From Methylophilaceae bacterium (GTDB taxonomy: Bacteria; Pseudomonadota; Gammaproteobacteria; Burkholderiales; Methylophilaceae): DNA of 50,306 nt. Location of the stretch: assembly GCA_014378915.1 (NCBI GenBank), contig JACMMS010000056.1, positions 1-50,306 of the forward strand. Reading direction: 5' to 3'. Positions 37,236 to 45,696 of this stretch are shown piece by piece. The position numbers and the translations under genes were made by a program. Numbering within the stretch: the stretch's first letter is position 1; every line of letters starts with the position of its first letter. The notes beneath the pieces were generated by a model. That model made no database searches. It was not told where the DNA came from and saw only the letters and a list, made by a program, of their open reading frames with translations.

Positions 37236-38676
37236 ACAACATTATTCGCTGAAGGAGCGCATCAAAATCTTCAGAATTAGTCAGTGGATTCATGATCGTA
37301 GTGCGTAACCATAACTTGCCATGATGCGCTACTTGTGAGATATAAAATGCACCGCTTTGGACAATTTTTTGTCTGATATTGAATTGAAGTTGATTTAATT
37401 CAATCGCACTAAGCCCTGCTCGAATATAGCGAAAGCATACGATATTTGTTTGTGGTTTCATTAGCAATTCAAAGTCATGATGAGCGCTGATTTTTTCACT
37501 AAAAAGTTGTGCTTTCGCAAATACGGTATTAATTAAATCACCTAAACCACTTGTGCCATAAAGCGAGAATGCAGCCCAAAGTTTTAAGCCCATCATGCGC
37601 TTGGTACATTCTAAAGTGCGGTAGCTGCTATTAAATTCTTGTTCGTGACCTTCAGCAAACAAATAAGAGGCTTCTTGTGCAAATGCGGCATAGCTATTTT
37701 TGACATCTTTAAATAATACCGCCGAAACTGCGGCTGGCATATAAAGCAACTTATGACCATCCCATACAACAGAATCAGCTAATTCCAACCCTGCAAGCTT
37801 AATTTTATGGTGCGCTGATAGGAGCGCAGATGCGCCATGCGCTCCATCTACATGTAACCATAAATCTTCTTTATTACAATAATGTCCAATGGCTTGCAGC
37901 GGGTCTATGGTGCCTGTAGGGGTGCAACCTGCGGTGGCAACTACTGCAACAACAAGCTCATTATTTTGTATGCAACGTTGATGGGCGTTTTTTAGTGCGT
38001 TAACATCCATAGCATCGTTACTGGTGCAAGCAATCTGAATCACAGCATCAGTGCCTAAGCCCATAATGCCAGCAGCACGGCTGATAGAGTAGTGCATATG
38101 TTCTGACGTGAGAATACGTAGTTTAGATGATGCTATTCCATCTTGCCAAATATTAGATTTTGCTAATTTTTGACAAGACACTTGCCTTGCAGCAAGTAGT
38201 GCGGTGAGATTAGCTTGGGATCCACCTGATGTTAAAAAACCATGACTTGTTATACCATGTGTTTTCCAACCTATAAGTTCGCATAGCCAGGCAATTACTT
38301 GGCGTTCAAGCATCGTGGCACTTGGGCCTGCTTCGTATACTGCCATGGCTTGATTGGTAAGCGCTGCGACTAAATCGCACAAAGCGGCAATTGGTAGTGG
38401 TGGTGCGACTTGATGACCCAAATTATGTGGGTGATGAACACCTAAGCTGTTATGAAGAATGGTTATTTCTAGCTGTTGCAGTAATCCATCTGTATCTAAA
38501 GTAGCTTGTGTTGGTAAAGGTTGCTGCCACTTAATGTTCTCGGACAAAGGGTCATGCCAATTGATGGTGGGGCGCTCGCGTTTAGCTTGTTGATTGAGAT
38601 GGTCGCTCAGAATATCAATGAGTTTGTGGCCTACTTGGCGAAATTCTTCACTACTAAAAAGTGTATCTATGCTCAT
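37228..38676 (-). CDS. PLP-dependent group II amino-acid decarboxylase-like protein
   Basis: A 482-residue fold-type I PLP enzyme. HVDGAHGASALLS carries the cofactor Asp (about residue 279), and DSVVWDGHKLLYMP carries the Schiff-base Lys (about residue 308, in DGHK rather than the common DPHK). HPHNLGHQVAPP and FLTSGGSQANLTALLAAR are the usual N-terminal motifs. Relatives decarboxylate glutamate, aromatic amino acids, diaminobutyrate or aspartate; the substrate here is not readable. ATG at 38676 lies 2 bp past the oxygenase stop; TTG at 38697 in the same frame would overlap that gene. The two form a tight minus-strand pair. Confidence 0.85.
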   Translation of the reverse strand: MSIDTLFSSEEFRQVGHKLIDILSDHLNQQAKRERPTINWHDPLSENIKWQQPLPTQATLDTDGLLQQLEITILHNSLGVHHPHNLGHQVAPPLPIAALCDLVAALTNQAMAVYEAGPSATMLERQVIAWLCELIGWKTHGITSHGFLTSGGSQANLTALLAARQVSCQKLAKSNIWQDGIASSKLRILTSEHMHYSISRAAGIMGLGTDAVIQIACTSNDAMDVNALKNAHQRCIQNNELVVAVVATAGCTPTGTIDPLQAIGHYCNKEDLWLHVDGAHGASALLSAHHKIKLAGLELADSVVWDGHKLLYMPAAVSAVLFKDVKNSYAAFAQEASYLFAEGHEQEFNSSYRTLECTKRMMGLKLWAAFSLYGTSGLGDLINTVFAKAQLFSEKISAHHDFELLMKPQTNIVCFRYIRAGLSAIELNQLQFNIRQKIVQSGAFYISQVAHHGKLWLRTTIMNPLTNSEDFDALLQRIMLST

Positions 38677-38678
38677 AT

Positions 38679-39332
38679 TTATCTTAAGCGAAACCAACCT
38701 GTGAGGCTTATTCTTTCTCGCTTAGCTGGTAACACTTCATGCCAAAAACGATCAGATAAAAATATAACTAATCTTCCACTGATGGGTTCTATATCAATAT
38801 TTTTTTTTGCTTCTAAATGCTCTGCCTCTAAATACAAACGCAACTGTCCGCCATCATGGGTTTTCCAGTTTTGGTTTAAATATAAAATAGAACTTATTTT
38901 ACGTGCTGATATATTTGCTTGCATCAGATTATTTTGTTGAAATTGGTCTAAATGCTTGCTGTAGCCGGTACCTGCTGCGTATATAGCATAATGAGTTTCA
39001 AAATCAAAAAGCCCTAAAAATAAGGTTTGATTGAGTAGTTGACGTAAGGATTCCATAAATTTTATATAAATCATGGAGTCAATTTGATTACTGCTGGGCT
39101 TACTAATAGTAGTATCTAGCCAATGTGTAAAATCACCCCGAAGTGCGCTTAAAATATGCGCGCTTGAGTTTTTACCAGTGCTAGCACTTTGCATCAACCC
39201 CATTCTTTTTAATTTACATGCTTCATTTCGCAACTGAGTAATGGCCTCATCTGGCATCGCTTGGTCAATCACAGCATAGCCATTTGCAGCTAGTGCCGTG
39301 ATTAAATCATCTAAATTGGTTTGAATCGTCAT
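38679..39332 (-). CDS. 2-oxoglutarate/Fe(II)-dependent oxygenase (prolyl-4-hydroxylase-like)
   Basis: A 217-residue non-haem iron oxygenase of the P4H type. The iron triad is visible as H127-x-D129 in YSKHLDQF and His198 in RFWHEVLPA, with the 2-oxoglutarate-binding Arg in RERISLTGW near 207. Members hydroxylate proline or other residues in proteins or free amino acids. ATG at 39332 is preferred over 39344 because AGG lies 5 bases upstream. It is the first gene of a two-gene operon with the PLP decarboxylase, so the two may modify one small molecule (inference). Confidence 0.85.
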   Translation of the reverse strand: MTIQTNLDDLITALAANGYAVIDQAMPDEAITQLRNEACKLKRMGLMQSASTGKNSSAHILSALRGDFTHWLDTTISKPSSNQIDSMIYIKFMESLRQLLNQTLFLGLFDFETHYAIYAAGTGYSKHLDQFQQNNLMQANISARKISSILYLNQNWKTHDGGQLRLYLEAEHLEAKKNIDIEPISGRLVIFLSDRFWHEVLPAKRERISLTGWFRLR

Positions 39333-39493
39333 ATAACCTATCATAAGTGAGCTTAAATATTAACAGACTATGAATCATGGAAATAATCCACAGTGGTTTG
39401 TCATCGCATTAGCAATAGGTCACGTTATTAAGTCTGATAGACTTATAGACTTATAGTCTAAGTTTAACTAGCTTTATCTGGGATCATTTAAAA

Positions 39494-40459
39494 ATGCGTC
39501 AAATATATGTGCGGAGTTCGTTGATTATAGGCTTGGCAGTCACGTTGTTTGCAACAGTTGCGGCCGTAGCTACGCCGTTTGCCTATATTACCAATCAAGG
39601 CGCTAATACAGTATCGGTAATTGATTTAGCAACGAATCAAGTGGTTGACACGATTGCTGTGAGCAAAGGTCCAGCAGGTGTAGTTGTTGATGGAAAAGGT
39701 AAACGTGTCTATGTGTCGAACGTAGATGGTCGCTCAGTATCGGTGATTAGTACTGCAAAGCGCAAAGTGATTGACGAAATTAAATTTGACATTGCGCCAG
39801 TGGGGTTGGCACTTACAAATGATGGTAGTCAACTCTATGTTGCAGATTGGTATAGTGATCGTATTTGGGTGGTTGATACAAAACACACGCAAAATCGTGA
39901 AAGTATTGCAATTGGCAAGGCGCCAGCCAGTATGATCTTTAATCAGCAGGGAGATAAGCTCTATGTAGCCAACCGAGATAGTGATGAAGTTGGTATTATT
40001 GATGCTCGGACGCACAAGGTGCTGACTAAAATTGCCGTAGGTAAACACCCGTTCGGCATGGCACTAAGCGGCGATGGACAATCTCTTTATGTGGTCAACG
40101 TGATTAGCAATAACGTGACAGTCATTGATTTGCAAACCAATGTTATAACAGCAAAAATTCGCGTAGGGGAGCACCCGTATTGTGCAACAAGCAACCCAGA
40201 TGGTACGCGTATTTATGTGACAAATACTGGTGCTGATACTATTTCAGTGATTGATACATCCTTGCAAAAAGTGATTGCAACCATTGATGTAGATGGTTCG
40301 CCAGAAGGAATCAATTACGATGCCGTACATGATAGAGTCTATGTAGCAAGCTGGATGGATAATCATGTGACGGTAGTGGATGCAAAGACTAATCTTAAGT
40401 TGCAGAGCATTCCTACTGGTGCACAAAGCAGGGCGCTGGGGTCATTTATAGATCAGTAA
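39494..40459 (+). CDS. Periplasmic YVTN-type seven-bladed beta-propeller protein
   Basis: A 321-residue exported protein. The signal peptide spans about residues 1-27 (SLIIGLAVTLFATVAAVATPFA). The rest is repeated 40-residue units with the YVTN pattern: AYITNQGANTVSVIDLATNQV, RVYVSNVDGRSVSVIS, LYVANRDSDEVGIIDART, LYVVNVISNNVTVIDLQT and IYVTNTGADTISVIDTS. Similar proteins in methylotrophs sit near PQQ-alcohol dehydrogenase functions. It lies 33 bp before an MxaD-like gene. No catalytic residues can be named. Confidence 0.88.
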   Translation: MRQIYVRSSLIIGLAVTLFATVAAVATPFAYITNQGANTVSVIDLATNQVVDTIAVSKGPAGVVVDGKGKRVYVSNVDGRSVSVISTAKRKVIDEIKFDIAPVGLALTNDGSQLYVADWYSDRIWVVDTKHTQNRESIAIGKAPASMIFNQQGDKLYVANRDSDEVGIIDARTHKVLTKIAVGKHPFGMALSGDGQSLYVVNVISNNVTVIDLQTNVITAKIRVGEHPYCATSNPDGTRIYVTNTGADTISVIDTSLQKVIATIDVDGSPEGINYDAVHDRVYVASWMDNHVTVVDAKTNLKLQSIPTGAQSRALGSFIDQ

Positions 40460-40492
40460 AGTGTAGATTAGTAAGATTGTATTAAACCACCT

Positions 40493-41050
40493 ATGAGAAA
40501 AATACCACTAAATATAGTCCTGTCCTTTACGCTAATGTTTGCCTGTGTTACGAGCGCTTTTGCTTGTGGGCCTACGCCGCAAAAAGTAACCAAAGAAATC
40601 ACCATCAAAGCAGATGCTGCAAGCGTTTGGCAAGTACTTAAACAGTTTGATGCCATTGCTCAGTGGCATCCTGATGTGCAAACTAGCGTGCCATTACAAA
40701 AGCTAGATGATGAAGGTGAGTCTGCTAACTTTAGATTGATTACTTTAAAAAGTGGGCTCAAACTAGAAGAAAAACGTCGTGAAACCCCAGATGTAGATAT
40801 GAAGCTTGATTACCAAATGTCACAAGGTGATTTTCCAGTGAGCAACTACCGTGGTGTGATGCAGGTAAGGACCGGTACTGCGGTAGGCGAAACTATTGTT
40901 ACTTGGACTGGCCGCTTTAACAATAAAGCCAACACACTAGATGCCCCAGCAGGACAAGATAATGCAACTGCAATTCAAGCCATGGAGTTGTTTTATGACG
41001 ATGGCTTAGCTGGTTTAAAATCGATGATGGAAGTTATAGGCAAGAAATAA
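40493..41050 (+). CDS. MxaD-like SRPBCC-family periplasmic protein
   Basis: A 185-residue protein with a signal peptide ending at about residue 24 (CVTSAFA-C) and a polyketide-cyclase/START-like SRPBCC domain. KVTKEITIKADAASVWQVL begins the domain, followed by WHPDVQTS and a C-terminal long helix (AMELFYDDGLAGLKSMMEVI). The closest family I recognise is MxaD, a periplasmic accessory of methanol dehydrogenase in methylotrophs. It is adjacent to the beta-propeller gene, which suggests a shared periplasmic role. No methanol dehydrogenase gene is in this window. Confidence 0.8.
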   Translation: MRKIPLNIVLSFTLMFACVTSAFACGPTPQKVTKEITIKADAASVWQVLKQFDAIAQWHPDVQTSVPLQKLDDEGESANFRLITLKSGLKLEEKRRETPDVDMKLDYQMSQGDFPVSNYRGVMQVRTGTAVGETIVTWTGRFNNKANTLDAPAGQDNATAIQAMELFYDDGLAGLKSMMEVIGKK

Positions 41051-41086
41051 GAGCTTACTTCAGCAAGTTTTAACTCCGCAATTGCA

Positions 41087-41115
41087 TTGCTTCGTTCTTC
41101 CTAATGCGTTAAAAT
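41087..41115 (+). promoter_or_regulatory. Promoter of tRNA-Val
   Basis: A -35-like TTGCTT (41087-41092), a 17-bp spacer and a -10 TAAAAT (41110-41115). The predicted start site near 41122 coincides with the first base of a perfect hairpin, CTGCTTA-TGT-TAAGCAG (41122-41138), that sits just before the mature tRNA 5' end. Confidence 0.6.
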
Positions 41116-41142
41116 TAAAGACTGCTTATGTTAAGCAGCAAT

Positions 41143-41219
41143 AGGCGGTTAGCTCAGTTGGTTAGAGCGCTTGGTCGACATCCAAGAGGTCACCAGTTCG
41201 AGTCTGGTACTGCCTACCA
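41143..41219 (+). tRNA. tRNA-Val (anticodon GAC) with C33
   Basis: A full cloverleaf can be drawn: acceptor AGGCGGT (41143-41149) pairs with ACTGCCT (41209-41215) with one G-U pair. The D arm is GCTC/GAGC, the anticodon stem CTTGG/CCAAG, the T arm ACCAG/CTGGT with loop TTCGAGT, and CCA is encoded at 41217-41219. The anticodon loop is TCGACAT, so GAC lies at 41177-41179 and the base before it (position 33) is C where nearly all elongator tRNAs have U. The gene precedes the thrS operon. Confidence 0.88.
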
Positions 41220-41244
41220 GTTCGAATCTGGTACCGCCTACCAG
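41192..41244 (+). repeat. Tandem 24-bp duplication of the tRNA-Val 3' end
   Basis: The T arm plus 3' acceptor strand (41192-41215) is repeated at 41216-41239, followed by a partial third start, ACCAG. The copies differ at two bases. The second copy ends ACCGCCT, which pairs with the acceptor 5' strand without the G-U wobble of the first copy, and is followed by its own CCA (41241-41243). So two alternative 3' halves exist for one tRNA. Confidence 0.9.
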
Positions 41245-41279
41245 TTATCTGTAACACTTTTGTAGTTTAAATTTTAGAT

Positions 41280-41307
41280 AAAGCCGTTTGAGCAAAGCGG
41301 CTTTTTT
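41280..41307 (+). terminator. Terminator or attenuator between tRNA-Val and thrS
   Basis: AAAGCCG (41280-41286) pairs with CGGCTTT (41298-41304), extended inside by TTTG/CAAA, and is followed by a T-run to 41307. It ends 20 bp before thrS, so it either ends the tRNA transcript or sits in the thrS leader as an attenuator. Confidence 0.75.
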
Positions 41308-41327
41308 CATTTATTAGGGTACATGTT

Positions 41328-43235
41328 ATGCCAGTAATTCGTTTACCAGATGGTTCAGAGCGTGCATTTGATTCCCCTGTAACTGTTGCAGATATCGCAA
41401 TGAACATCGGCGCGGGATTAGCCAAAGCTGCGTTAGCTGGCAAGGTTAATGGTGTGTTGGTGGATACATCCCATCTCATTACCAAAGACTCCGAAGTCGC
41501 GATTATTACTGAGAAAAGCCCCGAAGGTTTAGAGGTTATCCGTCATTCAACAGCGCATTTATTGGCTTATGCTGTTAAAACTCTATTTCCAGAAGCGCAA
41601 GTGACCATCGGCCCTGTCATTGACAATGGTTTTTTCTATGATTTTTCATATAAAAGACCATTCACGCCAGATGATTTAATTGCAATCGAGTCGAAAATGA
41701 TTGAGTTTGCTAAAAAAGATGAGAAAGTAACACGCAAAGTATTGCCCCGTGATGAGGCTGTTGCGTATTTCACTAGCATTGGCGAGGCTTACAAAGCTGA
41801 AATCATCAGTAGCATTCCGGCAGGTGAAGATGTGTCACTTTATACCGAGGGGGCGTTTACTGATTTATGTCGTGGACCACATGTGCCATCTACAGGAAAA
41901 TTAAAAGCTTTTAAATTGATGAAGTTGGCTGGTGCATACTGGCGTGGCGATAGTAATAACGAGATGTTACAGCGTGTTTACGGCACAGCTTGGGCAAAAA
42001 AAGAGGATTTGGATGCGTATTTGTTCCAGCTAGAAGAAGCTGAAAAACGTGACCATCGTAAGCTTGGCAAGCAACTAGACTACTTTCACATGCAAGATGA
42101 TGCACCCGGCATGGTGTTTTGGCATCCGCGCGGCTGGAGTATCTGGCAAGAAGTTGAGCAGTATATGCGCCAAATGTTTAAAGATTACAACTATCAAGAA
42201 GTCCGCACACCAACCATCATGGATAAAACCTTATGGGAGAAATCTGGGCACTGGCAAAACTATCGTGACAATATGTTTGTAACGGCATCTGAAAGCCGTG
42301 AATATGCGGTTAAGCCAATGAATTGTCCTGGGCATATTCAGATTTTTAATAGCGGGTTACATAGCTACCGCGATTTGCCATTGCGTTTGGCAGAGTTTGG
42401 TTCATGCCATCGTAACGAGCCATCTGGTTCACTACACGGTTTAATGCGTGTACGTGGCTTTACACAGGACGATGCGCATATTTTCTGTACCGAAGACCAA
42501 GTAAAAGACGAAGTAGCAGATTTTATTAAGATGCTTTATAAGGCATATGGTGACTTTGGTTTTAATGATGTTATTGTAAAGCTATCGACCCGCCCAGAAA
42601 AACGTATTGGCTCTGACGAGGATTGGCATAAAGCGGAAACTTCATTAGCCGACGCTCTAAAAATCAACAATTTAGCATTTGAATACTTACCAGGTGAGGG
42701 TGCCTTTTATGGCCCTAAAATTGAATTTACACTAAAAGACTCTTTGGGGCGCATGTGGCAATGTGGCACGATTCAGCTTGACCCTAATTTACCAGAACGT
42801 TTAGGCGCAGAATACGTGGCCGAAGATAATTCACGCAAACGTCCAATTATGTTACATCGCGCGATTGTTGGTTCAATGGAGCGCTTTATCGGTATTTTGA
42901 TAGAGAATTATGCAGGAGCTATGCCAGTTTGGTTAGCACCTGTGCAAGCAATGGTACTGAATATTTCCGATAATCAAGCGGGCTATGTGCGCCAAGTGGT
43001 TGAAGAATTGAAGAAAAATGGCTTTAGATGCGATTTTGACTTGAGAAATGAGAAGATTACCTATAAAATACGTGAACATAGCTTGCAGAAAATGCCTTAT
43101 TTGCTGGTAGCAGGTGAGCGCGAAATGCAAAGCGGACAAGTAGCCGTGCGTACCAGAAAAGGTGAAGACCTAGGTTCAATGTCAGTTCAGGCGTTTATTG
43201 AGCGTTTAAAAACTGAGATTAATGACAAGGTTTAA
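41328..43235 (+). CDS. thrS: Threonyl-tRNA synthetase
   Basis: Charges tRNA-Thr. The 635-residue protein has the N-terminal TGS domain ([19 protein letters not shown]), an editing domain with [13 protein letters not shown], and a class II core with the zinc-site [12 protein letters not shown] (Cys near 334). Motif 2 is seen as [22 protein letters not shown] and motif 3 as [19 protein letters not shown]-terminal anticodon-binding domain closes it. Length matches E. coli (642). The start ATG fits the conserved MPVI beginning. Confidence 0.97.
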   Translation: MPVIRLPDGSERAFDSPVTVADIAMNIGAGLAKAALAGKVNGVLVDTSHLITKDSEVAIITEKSPEGLEVIRHSTAHLLAYAVKTLFPEAQVTIGPVIDNGFFYDFSYKRPFTPDDLIAIESKMIEFAKKDEKVTRKVLPRDEAVAYFTSIGEAYKAEIISSIPAGEDVSLYTEGAFTDLCRGPHVPSTGKLKAFKLMKLAGAYWRGDSNNEMLQRVYGTAWAKKEDLDAYLFQLEEAEKRDHRKLGKQLDYFHMQDDAPGMVFWHPRGWSIWQEVEQYMRQMFKDYNYQEVRTPTIMDKTLWEKSGHWQNYRDNMFVTASESREYAVKPMNCPGHIQIFNSGLHSYRDLPLRLAEFGSCHRNEPSGSLHGLMRVRGFTQDDAHIFCTEDQVKDEVADFIKMLYKAYGDFGFNDVIVKLSTRPEKRIGSDEDWHKAETSLADALKINNLAFEYLPGEGAFYGPKIEFTLKDSLGRMWQCGTIQLDPNLPERLGAEYVAEDNSRKRPIMLHRAIVGSMERFIGILIENYAGAMPVWLAPVQAMVLNISDNQAGYVRQVVEELKKNGFRCDFDLRNEKITYKIREHSLQKMPYLLVAGEREMQSGQVAVRTRKGEDLGSMSVQAFIERLKTEINDKV

Positions 43236-43280
43236 TATGCGGGAGAGCGGTTTTATTATTTATGGAAGTAGGGGCTTAAT

Positions 43281-43805
43281 ATAGCACAGGATAAAGAAAC
43301 ACGAATTAATGGCGATATTACAGCGCCACAAGTTCGTTTAGTTGGTATGGAAGGTGAGCCGCTTGGTATTGTGACATTGGCAGAAGCTTTTGCAAAAGCA
43401 GAAGAAGCTGACATCGATTTGGTTGAAATCGCGCCACAGGCAGCTCCACCAGTATGTCGTTTAATGGATTACGGCAAATTTAAATATGCCGAAAGCAAGC
43501 GTCAGCACGAAGTTAAGCTTAAACAAAAGCAAGTGCAAGTAAAAGAGATTAAGTTCCGCCCTGGTACCGATGATGGTGACTATAATATTAAAGTGCGTAG
43601 TATTGCGCGATTCTTAGAAGATGGTGATAAAGCAAAAATTACACTACGTTTTAGAGGTCGCGAAATTACTCATCAAGAATTAGGTTTAGCGTTGCTTAAA
43701 CGTGTTGAAGCAGATTTAAAAGAACATGCAGCTGTTGAGCAGTTTCCGAAAATGGAAGGTCGACAAATGGTCATGATTTTGGGGCCACATAAAAAAGTTA
43801 AGTAG
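43281..43805 (+). CDS. infC: Translation initiation factor IF-3, apparent AUA start
   Basis: IF-3 keeps 30S subunits free and checks the start codon. The protein is recognised from [55 protein letters not shown] and the C-terminal [11 protein letters not shown]. The first ATG (43347) is far inside the N domain. Upstream the frame reads (start)[19 protein letters not shown], conserved IF-3 sequence, and begins with ATA at 43281, six bases behind AGGGG (43270-43274); the preceding stop is TAG at 43269. A rare start is expected for infC, because IF-3 represses its own mRNA through start-codon discrimination. Product 174 residues. Confidence 0.93.
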   Translation: MAQDKETRINGDITAPQVRLVGMEGEPLGIVTLAEAFAKAEEADIDLVEIAPQAAPPVCRLMDYGKFKYAESKRQHEVKLKQKQVQVKEIKFRPGTDDGDYNIKVRSIARFLEDGDKAKITLRFRGREITHQELGLALLKRVEADLKEHAAVEQFPKMEGRQMVMILGPHKKVK

Positions 43806-43869
43806 TTGTTAGATTAAGTTTAAAAATTATAAACGTAAGTTTGTAAGTGAAGTGGGTAATACCCTTTGT

Positions 43870-43907
43870 AGCGACGCGGCTAAAGGCATGCCCGATCGCT
43901 CTTTTTT
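43870..43907 (+). promoter_or_regulatory. Terminator-like hairpin in the rpmI leader
   Basis: In the 124-bp infC-rpmI gap, AGCGA (43870-43874) can pair with TCGCT (43896-43900) around a GC-rich interior, directly followed by a T-run (43902-43907). It resembles an attenuator ahead of the L35/L20 genes, where ribosomal protein L20 autoregulation is known in E. coli. Whether L20 acts here is not shown. Confidence 0.45.
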
Positions 43908-43929
43908 ATAGTTTCTTTAGGAGAAGAAA

Positions 43930-44127
43930 ATGCCAAAAATGAAGACCAAGAGTAGCGCCAAAAAGCGCTTCAAATTCTTGGGTAACGGTAAAGTAAAGCG
44001 TACACATTCGCATCTTCGCCATATCCTGACAAAAAAAACCACTAAGCAAAAACGTAAATTACGTGGCACTGCTATCATTTCACCAACTGACATCAAACGC
44101 GTTCGCGCAATGATGCCGACTCGATAA
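43930..44127 (+). CDS. rpmI: 50S ribosomal protein L35
   Basis: The 65-residue basic protein [23 protein letters not shown]..., with [19 protein letters not shown] following. This is full-length L35. The ATG lies behind the clear ribosome binding site TAGGAGAAG. It is 11 bp before rplT. Confidence 0.97.
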   Translation: MPKMKTKSSAKKRFKFLGNGKVKRTHSHLRHILTKKTTKQKRKLRGTAIISPTDIKRVRAMMPTR

Positions 44128-44138
44128 GGAAATAAGAC

Positions 44139-44501
44139 ATGCCTAGAGTCAAACGTGGTGTCATCGCTCGTGCAAGACACAAAAAAGTATTAGACGCTGC
44201 CAAGGGTTACCGTGGCCGTCGCAAAAACGTTTACCGCGTTGCTAAACAAGCGGTAATGAAAGCTGGTCAATATGCTTATCGTGATCGCCGTCAAAAGAAA
44301 CGTCAATTCCGCACATTGTGGATAGCGCGTATCAACGCTGGCTCACGTGAGTTTGGTTTGACATACAGCCGTTTCATGAATGGCTTGAAAAAAGCTGCAA
44401 TTGAAGTGGATCGTAAAGTGCTTGCTGATTTAGCAGTATTTGATAAACCAGCATTTGCTCAATTTGTAGAATTAGCGAAAACAGGTTTAGCTGCTGTTTA
44501 A
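44139..44501 (+). CDS. rplT: 50S ribosomal protein L20
   Basis: The 120-residue L20: [18 protein letters not shown], then [19 protein letters not shown] and [20 protein letters not shown]. It binds 23S rRNA early in 50S assembly and in E. coli represses its own operon. AAGGA precedes the ATG. A strong terminator follows. Confidence 0.97.
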   Translation: MPRVKRGVIARARHKKVLDAAKGYRGRRKNVYRVAKQAVMKAGQYAYRDRRQKKRQFRTLWIARINAGSREFGLTYSRFMNGLKKAAIEVDRKVLADLAVFDKPAFAQFVELAKTGLAAV

Positions 44502-44525
44502 ATTATTATAGTGAAAAGTAATGAT

Positions 44526-44551
44526 AAAAAAGAGGCTTAGGCCTCTTTTTT
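44526..44551 (+). terminator. Terminator behind rplT
   Basis: GAGGC (44532-44536), loop TTAG, GCCTC (44541-44545), flanked by an A-run and followed by a T-run. The outer A/T runs also pair, so it could work both ways. It separates the ribosomal genes from pheS. Confidence 0.9.
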
Positions 44552-44666
44552 ATTGCCTAAATTTTAAAGAAAAACGCTAAAGTATTTTAATGAATTTTCA
44601 AAGGCTTATCGCTAATCCATCAGTTATAATAGCCGACTTAGTAAATTAACAGTTTAAATAAATACG

Positions 44667-45692
44667 ATGCAAAATTTAGAATATTTAATTCCAGGAGCAC
44701 AGGCAGATTTTGTTTCCTGTACAACGATTACTGACCTAGAAAATGCAAAAGCTAAATATCTTGGTAAAAGCGGTGCGCTAACAGGGGCCATGAAAGGCTT
44801 GGGTAAGCTGAGCGCTGAAGAGCGCCCTGCAGCTGGTGCTGCGATTAATATGGTGAAGCAGGCTATTGAAGAAGCTTTAAAGCATCGTCGTGAAGCTTTA
44901 CTTAATGTTGAGCAAGATAAGCAGTTAGCCAGTGAATCGCTTGATGTAACCTTGCCCGCCCGCATGCATGCACAAGGTGGTTTGCATCCTGTGACCATGA
45001 CTTTGCAACGTGTGGAAGCTTTGTTTCATTCCATTGGTTTTAGTGTGGCAACAGGTCCTGAAATTGAAACCGACTTTTATAACTTTACTGCACTGAACAT
45101 TCCTGAGAATCATCCAGCACGTGCTATGCACGATACATTTTATGTGGATAGTGGTGATGGAAAACACGAGCAAGTACTGCGCACTCATACTTCCCCAGTG
45201 CAAGTGCACTATATGGAAGATGCAATTAAAAATAATACTGAATTCCCATTAAAAATCATTGCCTCTGGTCGTGTATACCGCGTGGATTCTGATGCGACAC
45301 ATTCACCTATGTTTCATCAAGTAGAAGGCTTATGGGTGGATGATCATATTAGTTTTGCAAATCTAAAAGGTGTAGTGCAGGATTTTCTACGGCGGTTTTT
45401 TGAGCGCGACGATTTAACCGTAAGATTCAGACCCTCATTTTTCCCTTTCACTGAGCCCTCAGCTGAAATGGATATGAGCTGGAATGATGGTTGGTTGGAA
45501 ATTGGTGGTTGTGGCATGGTGCATCCAGAGGTGTTAAAACATGTTGGCATTGATAGTGAACAATACCGAGGCTTCGCTTTTGGTTTAGGTATAGAGCGTC
45601 TGACGATGTTGCGCTATGGTGTAAATGACTTGCGCCACTTTTTTAATAACGATTTGCGCTTTTTGCAGCAATTCACGAAGTGGAAGAATTAG
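44667..45692 (+). CDS. pheS: Phenylalanyl-tRNA synthetase alpha subunit
   Basis: The catalytic alpha subunit of the alpha2-beta2 enzyme. The 341-residue protein has an N-terminal coiled coil ([25 protein letters not shown]), then [28 protein letters not shown], motif 2 region [26 protein letters not shown], and motif 3 [22 protein letters not shown]. It is full length and lies 4 bp before pheT. Confidence 0.97.
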   Translation: MQNLEYLIPGAQADFVSCTTITDLENAKAKYLGKSGALTGAMKGLGKLSAEERPAAGAAINMVKQAIEEALKHRREALLNVEQDKQLASESLDVTLPARMHAQGGLHPVTMTLQRVEALFHSIGFSVATGPEIETDFYNFTALNIPENHPARAMHDTFYVDSGDGKHEQVLRTHTSPVQVHYMEDAIKNNTEFPLKIIASGRVYRVDSDATHSPMFHQVEGLWVDDHISFANLKGVVQDFLRRFFERDDLTVRFRPSFFPFTEPSAEMDMSWNDGWLEIGGCGMVHPEVLKHVGIDSEQYRGFAFGLGIERLTMLRYGVNDLRHFFNNDLRFLQQFTKWKN

Positions 45693-45696
45693 AGAC

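Noticed and set aside
41216-41243. Second tRNA gene or phage attachment-site remnant behind tRNA-Val
   Set aside because: Only the T arm and 3' acceptor strand are repeated, and no integrase or foreign block lies next to it; a local tandem duplication explains it better.
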